A stretch of DNA of 56,709 nt from the NCBI GenBank assembly GCA_025454405.1, contig JALOON010000036.1, positions 1 to 56,709 of the forward strand. Reading direction: 5' to 3'. The position numbers and the translations under genes were made by a program. Below are positions 34,938 to 44,700 of the stretch, piece by piece. The notes under the pieces are model-generated. The model had not been told where the DNA came from and made no database searches. It saw nothing but the letters and a program-made list of their open reading frames with translations. The DNA is from Oscillatoriaceae cyanobacterium Prado104 (GTDB taxonomy: Bacteria; Cyanobacteriota; Cyanobacteriia; Cyanobacteriales; Microcoleaceae). The number at the start of each line of letters is the position of its first letter. Within the stretch, counting starts at the first letter, position 1.

Positions 34938-35855
34938 ATGCTCGATACAACATTTAATACATCAAATCCCAGAGGCAATTTTGACTTTGAACCTTGTTTT
35001 GAAATCAATGAAGTAGAAGCAAATTCGGGAATTAGAGCTAGTTTTAACGGCTTGCTTCAGGATGCTCCCGGCTGTTCGACCTCTGTGGTTAACGGGCTGT
35101 CCCAGCAATTGATCCATCAGATGAATTCGATCGTGCCAAATGCTCTAGTTAGCTTCGACGATTTGAATGTTGAACTAGAAGATGCAGCATTTCCTTTCCT
35201 GCAACCTTCGGCCAAGCAGGGATTGCAGCAAGCCATTCTGGAACGAGGCATCAAAATGTCAGTAAATTCAGCTTACCGGACGATCGCCCAACAACTTTTA
35301 CTCTGCCGGTGGGGTAGCGGTTGCGGTTATCCCGTAGTGGCTCTTCCAGGTCAAAGCAACCATCAAAGTGGCTTGGCATTAGATGTTGAAGACCCTGATG
35401 GCTGGCAACCTTTTATGGAACGGCACGGTTGGCGGCGGCTCGGCTCTTTCGATCCTCCCCATTTTGATTATGTAGGTGCAGGCACCCAAGACTTGCGCGA
35501 TACAGCCATGTTGGCCATTCAAAAACTCTGGAACAAAAACCATCCAAACGCACAGATTGATGAGGATGGCTGCTACGGTTCTCAAACAGAAAACGCCCTC
35601 AATCGATCGCCCGCAATGGGTTTTGAGAAAGCACCGTGGGATGAAAAACCCCGAGCGCTAAAACTCAGCCGACCGATGATGGAAGGGTCTGATGTTAAAA
35701 GGCTTCAGGAGTCACTAAAAAGAGCGGGAATGACTGTTTCTATCGATTGGACATTCGGGCCGGGAACTGATAAAGCGGTTAAAGAATTCCAACAAAAGAA
35801 AGGTTTAAAGGTTGATGGAATTGTCGGACCAAAAACTCTCGAAAAAATGGCTTGA
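34938..35855 (+). CDS. M15-family D-Ala-D-Ala carboxypeptidase-like protein with peptidoglycan-binding domain
   Basis: The 305-residue protein has the VanY-type zinc motif [13 protein letters not shown] (ligands H142, D149) and the second part DPPHFDY (ligand H175, acidic D172). A partial peptidoglycan-binding-like unit follows at about 195-240, then a complete PF01471-type domain ([25 protein letters not shown]). It should cut peptide stems or cross-links of peptidoglycan. No signal peptide is visible, as for the lysozyme upstream. The frame opens 14 codons earlier, but GAGGAG before ATG 34938 settles the start. Its binding domain closely resembles that of the lysozyme, suggesting a matched pair. 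Confidence 0.88.
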   Translation: MLDTTFNTSNPRGNFDFEPCFEINEVEANSGIRASFNGLLQDAPGCSTSVVNGLSQQLIHQMNSIVPNALVSFDDLNVELEDAAFPFLQPSAKQGLQQAILERGIKMSVNSAYRTIAQQLLLCRWGSGCGYPVVALPGQSNHQSGLALDVEDPDGWQPFMERHGWRRLGSFDPPHFDYVGAGTQDLRDTAMLAIQKLWNKNHPNAQIDEDGCYGSQTENALNRSPAMGFEKAPWDEKPRALKLSRPMMEGSDVKRLQESLKRAGMTVSIDWTFGPGTDKAVKEFQQKKGLKVDGIVGPKTLEKMA

Positions 35856-36114
35856 GATTATCTCCTGTCTGCTCGATCGCAATATCTAGCAGCAACGGGG
35901 AAAGCAATATCTCGGATTTGTGTTGCAAGTGCTTGGCTTTCCCCACTCCTACAAAAATTATGCAGGACTGACGAATTCATCTGAGATGTCGGGCGCAGCC
36001 GGCAGCTTACGGCTCGATCGAGCGAGACAGTATTTATAAGAGGGCGATCGATCGCGCACTCTGAATCCTGCGCGCGCAATTTAGTTAACCAAATTATGAA
36101 TTGATGAGGTAAAA

Positions 36115-38244
36115 ATGACTGACCAATCCAATCTAACATCAAATATTTACGCCTTATTAATTGGCATTGACTGTTACCAACCCAATCAGTTGTACAGGAA
36201 TTTGAAAGGAGCAGTGCGAGATATTAACCTGGTAGCCAGCTATCTTTTGAAAACCCTAAAAATTCCATCAGAACGAATTTTCAGACTGACTTCTCCAAAT
36301 CCTGAAGTTGCTGGCACGATCGAATGCAACGACCCGAAACCAACCTATGCCAATATTGTGACAAAATTTCAGGAACTTACAGAAATAGCGCAACCAGGAG
36401 AGCAGGTATACATTTATTATTCCGGCCACGGAGGGCGGGCGACAACCATCTATCCAGAAGTCAAGGGGGCCGACCAAAATGATGAAGGTATTGTACCGAT
36501 GGATATTGGCGATGGAGGCCGCTACCTGCTCGATTTAGAATTGGCGATGCTGTTAAAGCGGATGACTGACAAAGGATTAATTGTCACAGTTATTATGGAT
36601 AGCTGTCACTCTGGAGGAACAACCAGAGGTGATGCTGAAATCCGCAGCACAGATAAAACCGACACAACACCGCCAAACAAAAAAAGCTTGGTTGCTTCGC
36701 GCGAGGAATTGATTGAAAACTGGAAGATTCTAACTGAAAGATTCGAGGGTGACATTGCATGGGTGCCGCCAACAAAGAATTACCTGCTTTTGGCAGCCTG
36801 CCGTCCCAATGAATATGCTTACGAGTATGCCTTTGATGGCAAGGAACGACACGGAGCTCTCACTTACTGGCTGATTCAAACTTTAGCAACCAGTTCTACA
36901 GGATTGAGTTTCAGAAAGCTGTACGATCGCGTTTGCGCTCAAATTCAAAGCAAGTTTCCCCAACAGTTACCCATGTTAATCGGTGATGGCGATCGCGAAG
37001 TTTTTGGGAACAAGAACTTACCGCATTACTACAGCGTCACAGTTAGCAGCGTAGAGGCCAACCAAAAGCAGCTCGTCTTGAATGCAGGATTAGCTCACGG
37101 ACTAAGTAGCGGTACGCGATTTGCTATCTTTCCACTGAATGCAACAGATTTTGCCAACAGGCAACAGCAACTGGCAATCGTTGAGATTGTAGAGGTTCAA
37201 GCCTCTAAATCAGCGGCTAAAGTTCTAGAACCAAAAGAAGGTGGCATTGAGGTTAGAGAAGACAGCAAAATCGAACCGGGCGCTCCTGCTGTCATGGTAT
37301 CTGCACCCGTCAATCTCGTGGGTCGAGTCCTCTTGTTAGATAACAAAGAGGCAGGCGATAAGGAGCATCAATTACCAACAGATTTGGTTGACAAACAACA
37401 GGAAGCTTTAGAGAAAGTTCGGCAAGCTTTGACAGGAAATGGTTGGGTTGTGGAAGTGCAAGCAAGCGCAGAACTTAAGTCTCACTATCAAGTTGCAGTT
37501 GGCAGAAATGGCGAGTACGAAATTTCTAGTGAAACTCCTTTTAAAAACTTAGGAATGCCACTAAAAATCGACGCTCCAGAAGCTGCGATCGCAGCAGTCA
37601 AGCGCTTAATTCACTTGGCAAAATATCAAGCCGTTCGCGCGATCGACAATCCGACTTCGGAACTTAATAAATATCTTGAATTTGAATTGGTAGACCAGGA
37701 AAAGAAATCATTTACTGAGCCGAGTAATATAGTCCTCAAACACGGACAGTCGGTCTTTTTACGTCTGGAAAATAAGTTTTCTCAACCCCTGAATATTGCT
37801 GTTCTAGATCTAGAACCTACTTGGGCTATTTCTCAATATCCCATTGGTGGAATTGAAGATATCTTCTTTTCGCTAGATGCAGATCAAGCAATTTATCTCA
37901 AAATGCGCCCTGCTTTGCCGGAAGGAGAAAATTCCAAGCAAGCCACAGAAACACTCAAAGTATTTGCAACTCGCGGGTTGGCTAACTTTCAATGGCTCGC
38001 ATTGCCTGCTCTCAATGTAGAGTTGGGTCAAAGAGGAGACAATCCCGAACAACAGCTCGAAAAGAAAGCAGAAGAACGTGCAGCAAGGGGAGAATCTGCC
38101 GATGTCAGTCCTCTCAACAATCTGTTGAGTATGATAGGTGCTGATGTTGATAATGCGCCACCGTTAACTCGCGCGATGCTTTACGAATCCGATCCGAATG
38201 CTGATTGGCTCACAAAACAGGTGACATTTACTATTACCCAATAA
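36115..38244 (+). CDS. Caspase-family (C14) orthocaspase-like protein, 709 aa
   Basis: The N-terminal p20-like domain runs from ALLIGIDCYQP (about 13) through YYSGHGG (catalytic H105) to VIMDSCHSGG (catalytic C164), with a p10-like part containing YLLLAACRPNE and GALTYWLIQTL. The C-terminal half (about 310-709) is beta-rich, with a segment (about 535-660: SNIVLKHGQSVFLRLEN) resembling the DUF4384 domains often fused to cyanobacterial caspases. No signal peptide or membrane segment. The dyad is intact, so it should be active, probably after Arg/Lys as in other bacterial orthocaspases. GAGG lies before the ATG. Same strand as the wall hydrolases. Confidence 0.88.
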   Translation: MTDQSNLTSNIYALLIGIDCYQPNQLYRNLKGAVRDINLVASYLLKTLKIPSERIFRLTSPNPEVAGTIECNDPKPTYANIVTKFQELTEIAQPGEQVYIYYSGHGGRATTIYPEVKGADQNDEGIVPMDIGDGGRYLLDLELAMLLKRMTDKGLIVTVIMDSCHSGGTTRGDAEIRSTDKTDTTPPNKKSLVASREELIENWKILTERFEGDIAWVPPTKNYLLLAACRPNEYAYEYAFDGKERHGALTYWLIQTLATSSTGLSFRKLYDRVCAQIQSKFPQQLPMLIGDGDREVFGNKNLPHYYSVTVSSVEANQKQLVLNAGLAHGLSSGTRFAIFPLNATDFANRQQQLAIVEIVEVQASKSAAKVLEPKEGGIEVREDSKIEPGAPAVMVSAPVNLVGRVLLLDNKEAGDKEHQLPTDLVDKQQEALEKVRQALTGNGWVVEVQASAELKSHYQVAVGRNGEYEISSETPFKNLGMPLKIDAPEAAIAAVKRLIHLAKYQAVRAIDNPTSELNKYLEFELVDQEKKSFTEPSNIVLKHGQSVFLRLENKFSQPLNIAVLDLEPTWAISQYPIGGIEDIFFSLDADQAIYLKMRPALPEGENSKQATETLKVFATRGLANFQWLALPALNVELGQRGDNPEQQLEKKAEERAARGESADVSPLNNLLSMIGADVDNAPPLTRAMLYESDPNADWLTKQVTFTITQ

Positions 38245-38397
38245 TAGTTTTGGCATGGGGCTGTCAAATAGCTGAGAATTTACAACTGCTAATTCTAGCC
38301 AACTAATTTCCAGATTTTGACAGTCTCTTCTGCCATGCAAAACCCGGTTGTTCAGTTAGCTGATAGCAAAGCCTAAAACTTTCGTGTAGGAATTGAT

Positions 38398-40050
38398 ATG
38401 GTGAAGACAATTTTGATGCTAGCCTCTAATCCTAAAGGGACTTCGGTTCTAGATCTGGATTGCGAAATTCGTGATATTCGAGAAGGTTTAAGGCGATCGC
38501 AAAATCGCGATGAATTTCGCATCGAAGTACGGGGAGCAGTACGCCCTATCGATCTGAGACGCGCTTTGTTAGAGGTTGAACCGCAGATTGTTCACTTCTG
38601 CGGGCATGGGACTGGTGATGATGGTTTAGTTTTGGAAGATGACGATGGCAAAGAACATCTCGTTAGTGGTGAAACGCTGTCTAGATTGTTTGAATTATTT
38701 GCTGACAAAATTGAATGTGTTTTACTCAATGCTTGTTACTCAGAAGCTCAAGCAACAGCAATTGTCCAGCATATCAACTATGTAATTGGCATGAATCGCG
38801 AGATTTTGGATGAAGCAGCGATCGCTTTTGCTGTAGGTTTCTATGACGGCATTGGTGCTGGAAAGTCTATTGAAATGGCATATAAGCTGGGTTGCAATGC
38901 AATTGAGATGGAATTGTCATCTCCATCTAATCAGCATCGCAAGATGATTCCTATTCCCTCTCCAGACGACCTACAAAAAACTCAGTTTTCCGAGCATTTA
39001 ATTCCAGTTATTAAGAAAAAAGCAAACCTAACTCCGATTAAACTACCAGCTTCTATTTCAAAAGATTTACCATCAAAAATCAAAGAAGCAAATACTTGGA
39101 ATTACATAAACTCCTTGCAAGGTCATTCCGATTGGATTCGCTCTCTTGCCTTTAGTCCTGATGGGCAAGTGATTGTTAGCGGCAGTAATGACAAAACAGT
39201 CAGACTATGGAATGTACAAACTGGTCAATTGATTTATCTCCTTACCGGACACAATGATAGGGTTAAAAGTGTTGGAATCAGTCCTGACGGGAACACAATC
39301 ATCAGTGGAGATGCTAGCCGGATAGTTAAAGTATGGGATTGGAAGACAGGGCATTGTCAGCACACAATTAACACATCGTTCAGTCCGGCTGTCACTCTTA
39401 ATTCGATTGCTATTAGGCAATATCCGACTGATTCCCAGGGAACAATTGTAGCTACTGGTAGTGGTGGTGATGAAGGTGGAGTCAAATTGGGACAAGTCAA
39501 GCTATGGGACTTAGAAACAGGAGAGCGCCAACTCTCTTTCAAAGCTCACTTCAGTCCTGTTTGCTCTCTTGTCTTCAGCCCAAATGGAAAAATTTTAGCT
39601 AGTGGTAGTAATAGTTGTAACATCACGCTCTGGCGATTGGAAGGTGATGTTGAGAAGTCAGTTGACAGAGTAAAAACGATTAACAATGCCCATCTAAGTG
39701 AAGTTTTATCACTGGCTGTTAGTCCTGATGGTCAGACGCTAGTTAGTGCTGGAGCAGACAGAACTATAAAACTTTGGGATTTGGCTACTGGGGCAAAGAA
39801 GCAACCTCACATTCTCTACGGTCACGCAGGTCGAGTCTGGTGTGTTGCCATCAGTTCTGATGGTACAAAAATTGCCAGTGCCAGTGCAGATTACACCGTG
39901 AAACTCTGGGATTTAACAACAGGGAAGTTATTGCAAACCTTCACAGGACATCTAGGAGAGGTTCGTGCAGTTGCCTTGAGTCCTGACGGCAGCCTAATTG
40001 CTAGTGGCGGTGATGACCTAGAGATTAAGTTGTGGCAGCTTCAGGTATGA
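38398..40050 (+). CDS. CHAT-protease / WD40 fusion, 550 aa
   Basis: Residues 1-190 form a short CHAT (caspase-fold) domain with KTILMLASNPKGT at the start, HFCGHG (H70) and LLNACYSE (C113) giving the His/Cys dyad. After a linker (about 190-235) seven WD40 repeats follow (about 238-550), each ending in a KLWD-like tetrad, enough for one closed propeller. The propeller probably senses or recruits a partner and the CHAT domain cleaves it. The last repeat ends at the stop. It is 153 bases after the first caspase and 49 before the second, same strand. Confidence 0.88.
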   Translation: MVKTILMLASNPKGTSVLDLDCEIRDIREGLRRSQNRDEFRIEVRGAVRPIDLRRALLEVEPQIVHFCGHGTGDDGLVLEDDDGKEHLVSGETLSRLFELFADKIECVLLNACYSEAQATAIVQHINYVIGMNREILDEAAIAFAVGFYDGIGAGKSIEMAYKLGCNAIEMELSSPSNQHRKMIPIPSPDDLQKTQFSEHLIPVIKKKANLTPIKLPASISKDLPSKIKEANTWNYINSLQGHSDWIRSLAFSPDGQVIVSGSNDKTVRLWNVQTGQLIYLLTGHNDRVKSVGISPDGNTIISGDASRIVKVWDWKTGHCQHTINTSFSPAVTLNSIAIRQYPTDSQGTIVATGSGGDEGGVKLGQVKLWDLETGERQLSFKAHFSPVCSLVFSPNGKILASGSNSCNITLWRLEGDVEKSVDRVKTINNAHLSEVLSLAVSPDGQTLVSAGADRTIKLWDLATGAKKQPHILYGHAGRVWCVAISSDGTKIASASADYTVKLWDLTTGKLLQTFTGHLGEVRAVALSPDGSLIASGGDDLEIKLWQLQV

Positions 40051-40099
40051 GGTTTGATGCCATGCACAATAGCTGGAAACTAGGAGGTAACGTAGCACC

Positions 40100-41722
40100 A
40101 TGACTGAGAAAATTCAAGAAACAGAAAACCTCGATCGAGCAATGATTTTGGAATCTGTCGAGTTTGAAGCTGTCAAACAGGGTCGATCGCTCGTGGTAGT
40201 AATTGGCATCAACGAGTACGTTCACTGGCAAAAACTTAAGAATGCCGTTCAAGATGCGATCGGGCTGCAACAAACGCTGATCGACAAGCTGGGATTTGCC
40301 GCACCGATACCGCCATTGCTCAATGAGGCTGCTACCAAAGAAGCGATCGAATCCCTAATTGAGGATCGGCTGCACAAGGAGTTGCAGGAAGATGACAAAT
40401 TGGTGCTATTCTTCGCAGGACACGGGCATACTCGGACTGATAAAGTGGGGGGAAAAGATGTTGGAGAAACCGGATTTATCGTGCCGGTAAAAGCACGAGT
40501 AACTCAAGAATATTGGAGCGACTACATCCGGATCGATCCGCTGCTTCAGTCTATCAGCAGGCTGCCAGCAAGACATATCCTCGTCATTCTAGATTCCTGT
40601 CATAGCGGTTTTGCCTTGGGTGAAGCAATGAAAAGTTTTCGAGGAAATGCAGTTTTCTATGAAAAAGACCTCAGCAGTCGCATCAGTCGCAAGGTAATTA
40701 CTTCTGCTCACAGAGAACAAAGTGCACTAGATGGCGGACCTCTTTCCGGTCATTCGCTATTTACTGGCATATTGATTAATGCATTTAACTCAGAGAATGC
40801 AAATTTGGACGATCGTAGATTTATAACTTCTTCAGAATTAGGATTGTTCGTTCAACAGCAGGTAGCGCAAGCTTCGGAATCGCATCAAACACCTGATTTC
40901 GGATCGTTTTATCTCGACGATCGAGGCGAAATGGTAATGCTGCTGCGAACTCAAAGTTTTGATGCACTCAAAAACCGTGCATTTTCGGCATTGCAAAAAG
41001 GCGAGTTTACCACCCTTAAGGAACTCGTTCGGGAGATAGTTAACCTCAAACCATCTAGTCCTGAAGCTCTCTACTTACAATACCGACTAATGATTGTTGA
41101 AGGTGATTTTATAACAGCTATATTGCTGATAAATCAATTGTTGGAAATAGACTTGGAGAGAGCAGTTATTCCACTTTCAAACCATGACCTGAGAGCAACT
41201 TTATCTCAAATCCAAGAAAATCTTAATTTGCTCGAACTGCAAGAAGAATCCAACTTTCCTCTAAAAATAGAGCTATTGACTGGCTCCGATCGAGGTACGC
41301 TTGCAAAAGTCAAGGAAGATCGAATTGACAAAAATAATATTTACTCTGTTGAATCTCAGAATTTTGGTCAACTTAAGATCGAAAACTTAGCAGCATCGAC
41401 TCTTTACGTATACGCGATCAAAATTGATTCTGATGGTCGCGTGACCGCAGGAAGACTCTGGGAAAATGAAGGTGTATCATTAAATGGATTACAACCTCAA
41501 GAGACTGAGTTAAGTTATACATTTGTTTTTAACGATCGCCTTGGCATTTGTGAGAGATATCTACTTTCTAGTCGCATCATAATATCTCACTTGTCCGCGC
41601 CTCAATTTTTTTATAATGTAGCGCTTCCGGAAACCAACGGAGATAATCTCGATTTAATGAACCTGAAAAACCTAGTGGTAAAGCAGGTAATCCGCTATCA
41701 AATTTTACCCCCCAAGTTCTGA
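40100..41722 (+). CDS. Caspase-family (C14) protein, 540 aa
   Basis: The caspase domain spans about 28-290: LVVVIGINEYVHW, FFAGHGH (H108), VILDSCHSGFALGE (C167), then TSAHREQSALDGG and SLFTGILINAF of the p10-like part. A helical, TPR-like stretch follows (about 295-375), then a beta-rich C-terminal domain (about 390-540) similar in type to DUF4384. The dyad is intact. A strong AGGAGG precedes the ATG. Its stop lies three bases before the start of the giant caspase-STAND gene, so the two are translationally linked. Confidence 0.88.
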   Translation: MTEKIQETENLDRAMILESVEFEAVKQGRSLVVVIGINEYVHWQKLKNAVQDAIGLQQTLIDKLGFAAPIPPLLNEAATKEAIESLIEDRLHKELQEDDKLVLFFAGHGHTRTDKVGGKDVGETGFIVPVKARVTQEYWSDYIRIDPLLQSISRLPARHILVILDSCHSGFALGEAMKSFRGNAVFYEKDLSSRISRKVITSAHREQSALDGGPLSGHSLFTGILINAFNSENANLDDRRFITSSELGLFVQQQVAQASESHQTPDFGSFYLDDRGEMVMLLRTQSFDALKNRAFSALQKGEFTTLKELVREIVNLKPSSPEALYLQYRLMIVEGDFITAILLINQLLEIDLERAVIPLSNHDLRATLSQIQENLNLLELQEESNFPLKIELLTGSDRGTLAKVKEDRIDKNNIYSVESQNFGQLKIENLAASTLYVYAIKIDSDGRVTAGRLWENEGVSLNGLQPQETELSYTFVFNDRLGICERYLLSSRIIISHLSAPQFFYNVALPETNGDNLDLMNLKNLVVKQVIRYQILPPKF

Positions 41723-41725
41723 AAT

Positions 41726-44700
41726 ATGCAGTGGGAATACAATAGAACCAACTTCGATCGCAACCTAGCAGTCGTTATCGGCATCGATCGCTATCAGAGT
41801 GACAGCATTCACGACCTAAGTACACCAGTCAGCGATGCTAGAGCGATCGCCGATTTGCTAGAAACAGAGTATGAATATCAACCCGATAATGTCGTTCGCC
41901 TGTTTGACGAAGCCGCGACGCTGACAGGACTCCAAACGCTACTTACTGATACCCTGCCCAAACTCAATCCTGGGAAATACGATCGCCTGATTTTCTATTT
42001 TGCGGGTCATGGCATTCCCTGCAACAGCAAGGAAGGCCCAAAAGGATATCTAGTTCCGCAGGATGCAGACTGGCAGAAACAGAACTCTTTTTTATCAATG
42101 TCTGAGATGTATGAGGCACTGAGCAAACTGGAGTGCCATCATTTGTTAGTCATTTTGGACTGTTGTTTTGCTGGAACATTTCGCTGGGCCAGCAGCCGGA
42201 AAATGATTCCGATTTTGGAAACTGTTCGGCGGGAACACTACGATCGCTTTATTCGCTATCCAGCATGGCAGGTAATTACCTCGGCGGCCCACGACCAAGA
42301 AGCATTAGATGTAGCTAAATTAGCTGAAGACAAGCGCGGTCTGGTTGACGGCGAACAGCAGGAAGTGCATTCTCCGTTTGCGCTGGCACTATTGGAAGGA
42401 TTGGGCGAAAAAAAAGCAGATATGATTCTCGATCGCGTAATTACTGCTCACGAACTTTATTTATATTTGGAAGAGCGGGTCAGCGAGTTGTCGGGCGATC
42501 GTCAAAAGCCTGGAATCTATCCCCTGAAACTAGATTATGACAGAGGAGAATTTGTCTTCACCCAACCCGGATTTGACCCGGTTACTAATCTGAAAGCTGC
42601 ACCGCCGCTCAATGAAGAAAACAATCCATATCGCGGGCTAAAACCTTTTGAAGAAAGGCATTCACGCTTCTTTTTTGGTAGGAAGTTGTTGGTGGAAGAG
42701 CTATCGCATCGCCTCTGTGAATCCGAGGGGTCTCTCACTGTCGTTTTGGGAGCTTCTGGGTGCGGTAAATCCAGTTTAGTTAAAGCAGGTTTGATTCCTG
42801 AGTTGAGGGAGCGATCGAACCCAGAAGTATTTGCATTAAATCTGATTAAAGCTTGCATTTTAACAGCAGCCATTCTTGCTGGATTTCCTCGATTTCCTCT
42901 CAAATTCTTACCGATTTACCGCCTGCATCAATGGTATCTCCTCGCTCCAATGCGTCCGGAGCGGTTTCCATTGAGAAATCTAGCAAGAGCGATTCTGCCG
43001 ATCGAACAGCCGGAACTAATCGAGCAACTTTCACAAGTGAGTTTTCTAGATGAGGTGTTCAAACCTAAGGATGAAAGCGGGCAAGACGATCGCGATGGAT
43101 CGATCGATGCAGCGTTTGTCAAACTAGCAAATAGTTGGAACAGTGCAGCGCCAGAAGATAAAATTTTGCTGGTTGAGGATTACTTCAAGCAACTCAAAAA
43201 TTTGTGCCGCAATCCCCAAGAACAGAAACAGCTATCTCAGCTTGCTCTGGCAATTTTTAAACAGGTAAAATTGCTGAGCGCTCGACTCCTAAATGAGCCG
43301 CAATACCTTACGAATGCGATCGAAAAGTGGAGCAAAAGTTATCCCAATACCAGGTTGCTGTTAACAATCGACCAGTTTGAAGAGTTGATTACGATGAGCC
43401 AAGAGAGTCAAACGGAAACTGATGGCGGTGACAAACAAAAGAGCGATCGCGTTGCCGAATCCCAACCTTGGCTGCAGTTTTTGCAGGTGCTGAAAAGGGC
43501 AATTGTGGAATGTCCCCAGCAGTTGCATATTTTGCTGACACTGCGATCGGACTTTGAACCGCGTTTTCTTTCCTCACCGCTGGCGGCTGACTGGAAAGAT
43601 GCCCGATTCCCCGTGCGGGCGATGAATTTGGAAGAGTTGCGGCAGGCGATCGAAGGACCTGCCTTGAAGCAAGCACTGTATTTTGAGCCACCGGAGTTAG
43701 CGAGCAAGTTGATTGATGAAGTGGGGCAGATGCCCGGAGCATTGCCGTTGCTCTCGTTTGCGTTGAGCGAACTTTACATCAAACTCGCGCAGCGGTGGAA
43801 AGAAAACCCAAACAGTAGCGATCGGGCTTTGCGAATCAAGGACTATAAGGAACTGGGTGGAGTGGCAGGAGCATTAACCCGTCGAGCAACAGAGGAATAT
43901 GACAGGCTCATTGAAAACAAAGATCCCGAAGATGAGTATCGTGGAGGCTTTGGGAAACAAGAAGGCAAAGCCTACCAAGCAACAATGAAGCGAGTAATGC
44001 TGCGGATGGTGACGATCGAAGGGGGAGGAGCGACACGGCGACGCGTGCCGGAGTCCGAACTGGTTTATCCAGATGCGACAGAAAACCAGCGCGTGGCGCA
44101 GGTGAGCGATCGTTTAGTTAAAGCTCGTTTGTTGGTAAAGGCACAGGAGACAGGAGAGCCATATATAGAACCAGCTCATGATTTTCTAGTGCGCGGATGG
44201 GACAAATTGCAGGGATGGATCGGGCAGGAGCAAACCAATCTCATTTTGCAACAGCGTTTAACCCCCGCCGCATTAGATTGGGAAGCCAAGCACAAACAGA
44301 ATCGCTTGCTGTGGAATGCCGAGCCTAACCTTGATTTGTTCGAGCAGGTACTTCATTCGCCAACTAACTGCTGGTTTAACAAGGTAGAGTTAGACTTTAT
44401 TAAGTCTAGCGCTAGTCGAAAACGAAAAAATGTTACTCTCCGATGGGTAGGAGTTGGATGTTTGCTATTTGCCACAACTGCTGCTGCATTTTTCTTCAAC
44501 AATCTCCGGCAGCTTGCCGATCGGCGAGAGCTAATTGCCAGACAAAATCTCTATGCCTCAAACATGAACTTGGCGAATCAGGAGTGGGGGAAATCTCAAA
44601 TTAATCAGTTCACCAGGCTGTTAGATAATTCTTATCCTCAAGCCGATCGCAATGATTTGCGCGGATTTGAGTGGTATTACTTTTGGAAACTCGCACATAG

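Noticed and set aside
33647..35855. Prophage lysis cassette
   Set aside because: A lysozyme and an M15 peptidase together suggest phage endolysins, but no holin, spanin, integrase, terminase, portal, capsid or tail gene occurs on either side, and the next genes are caspase-type.
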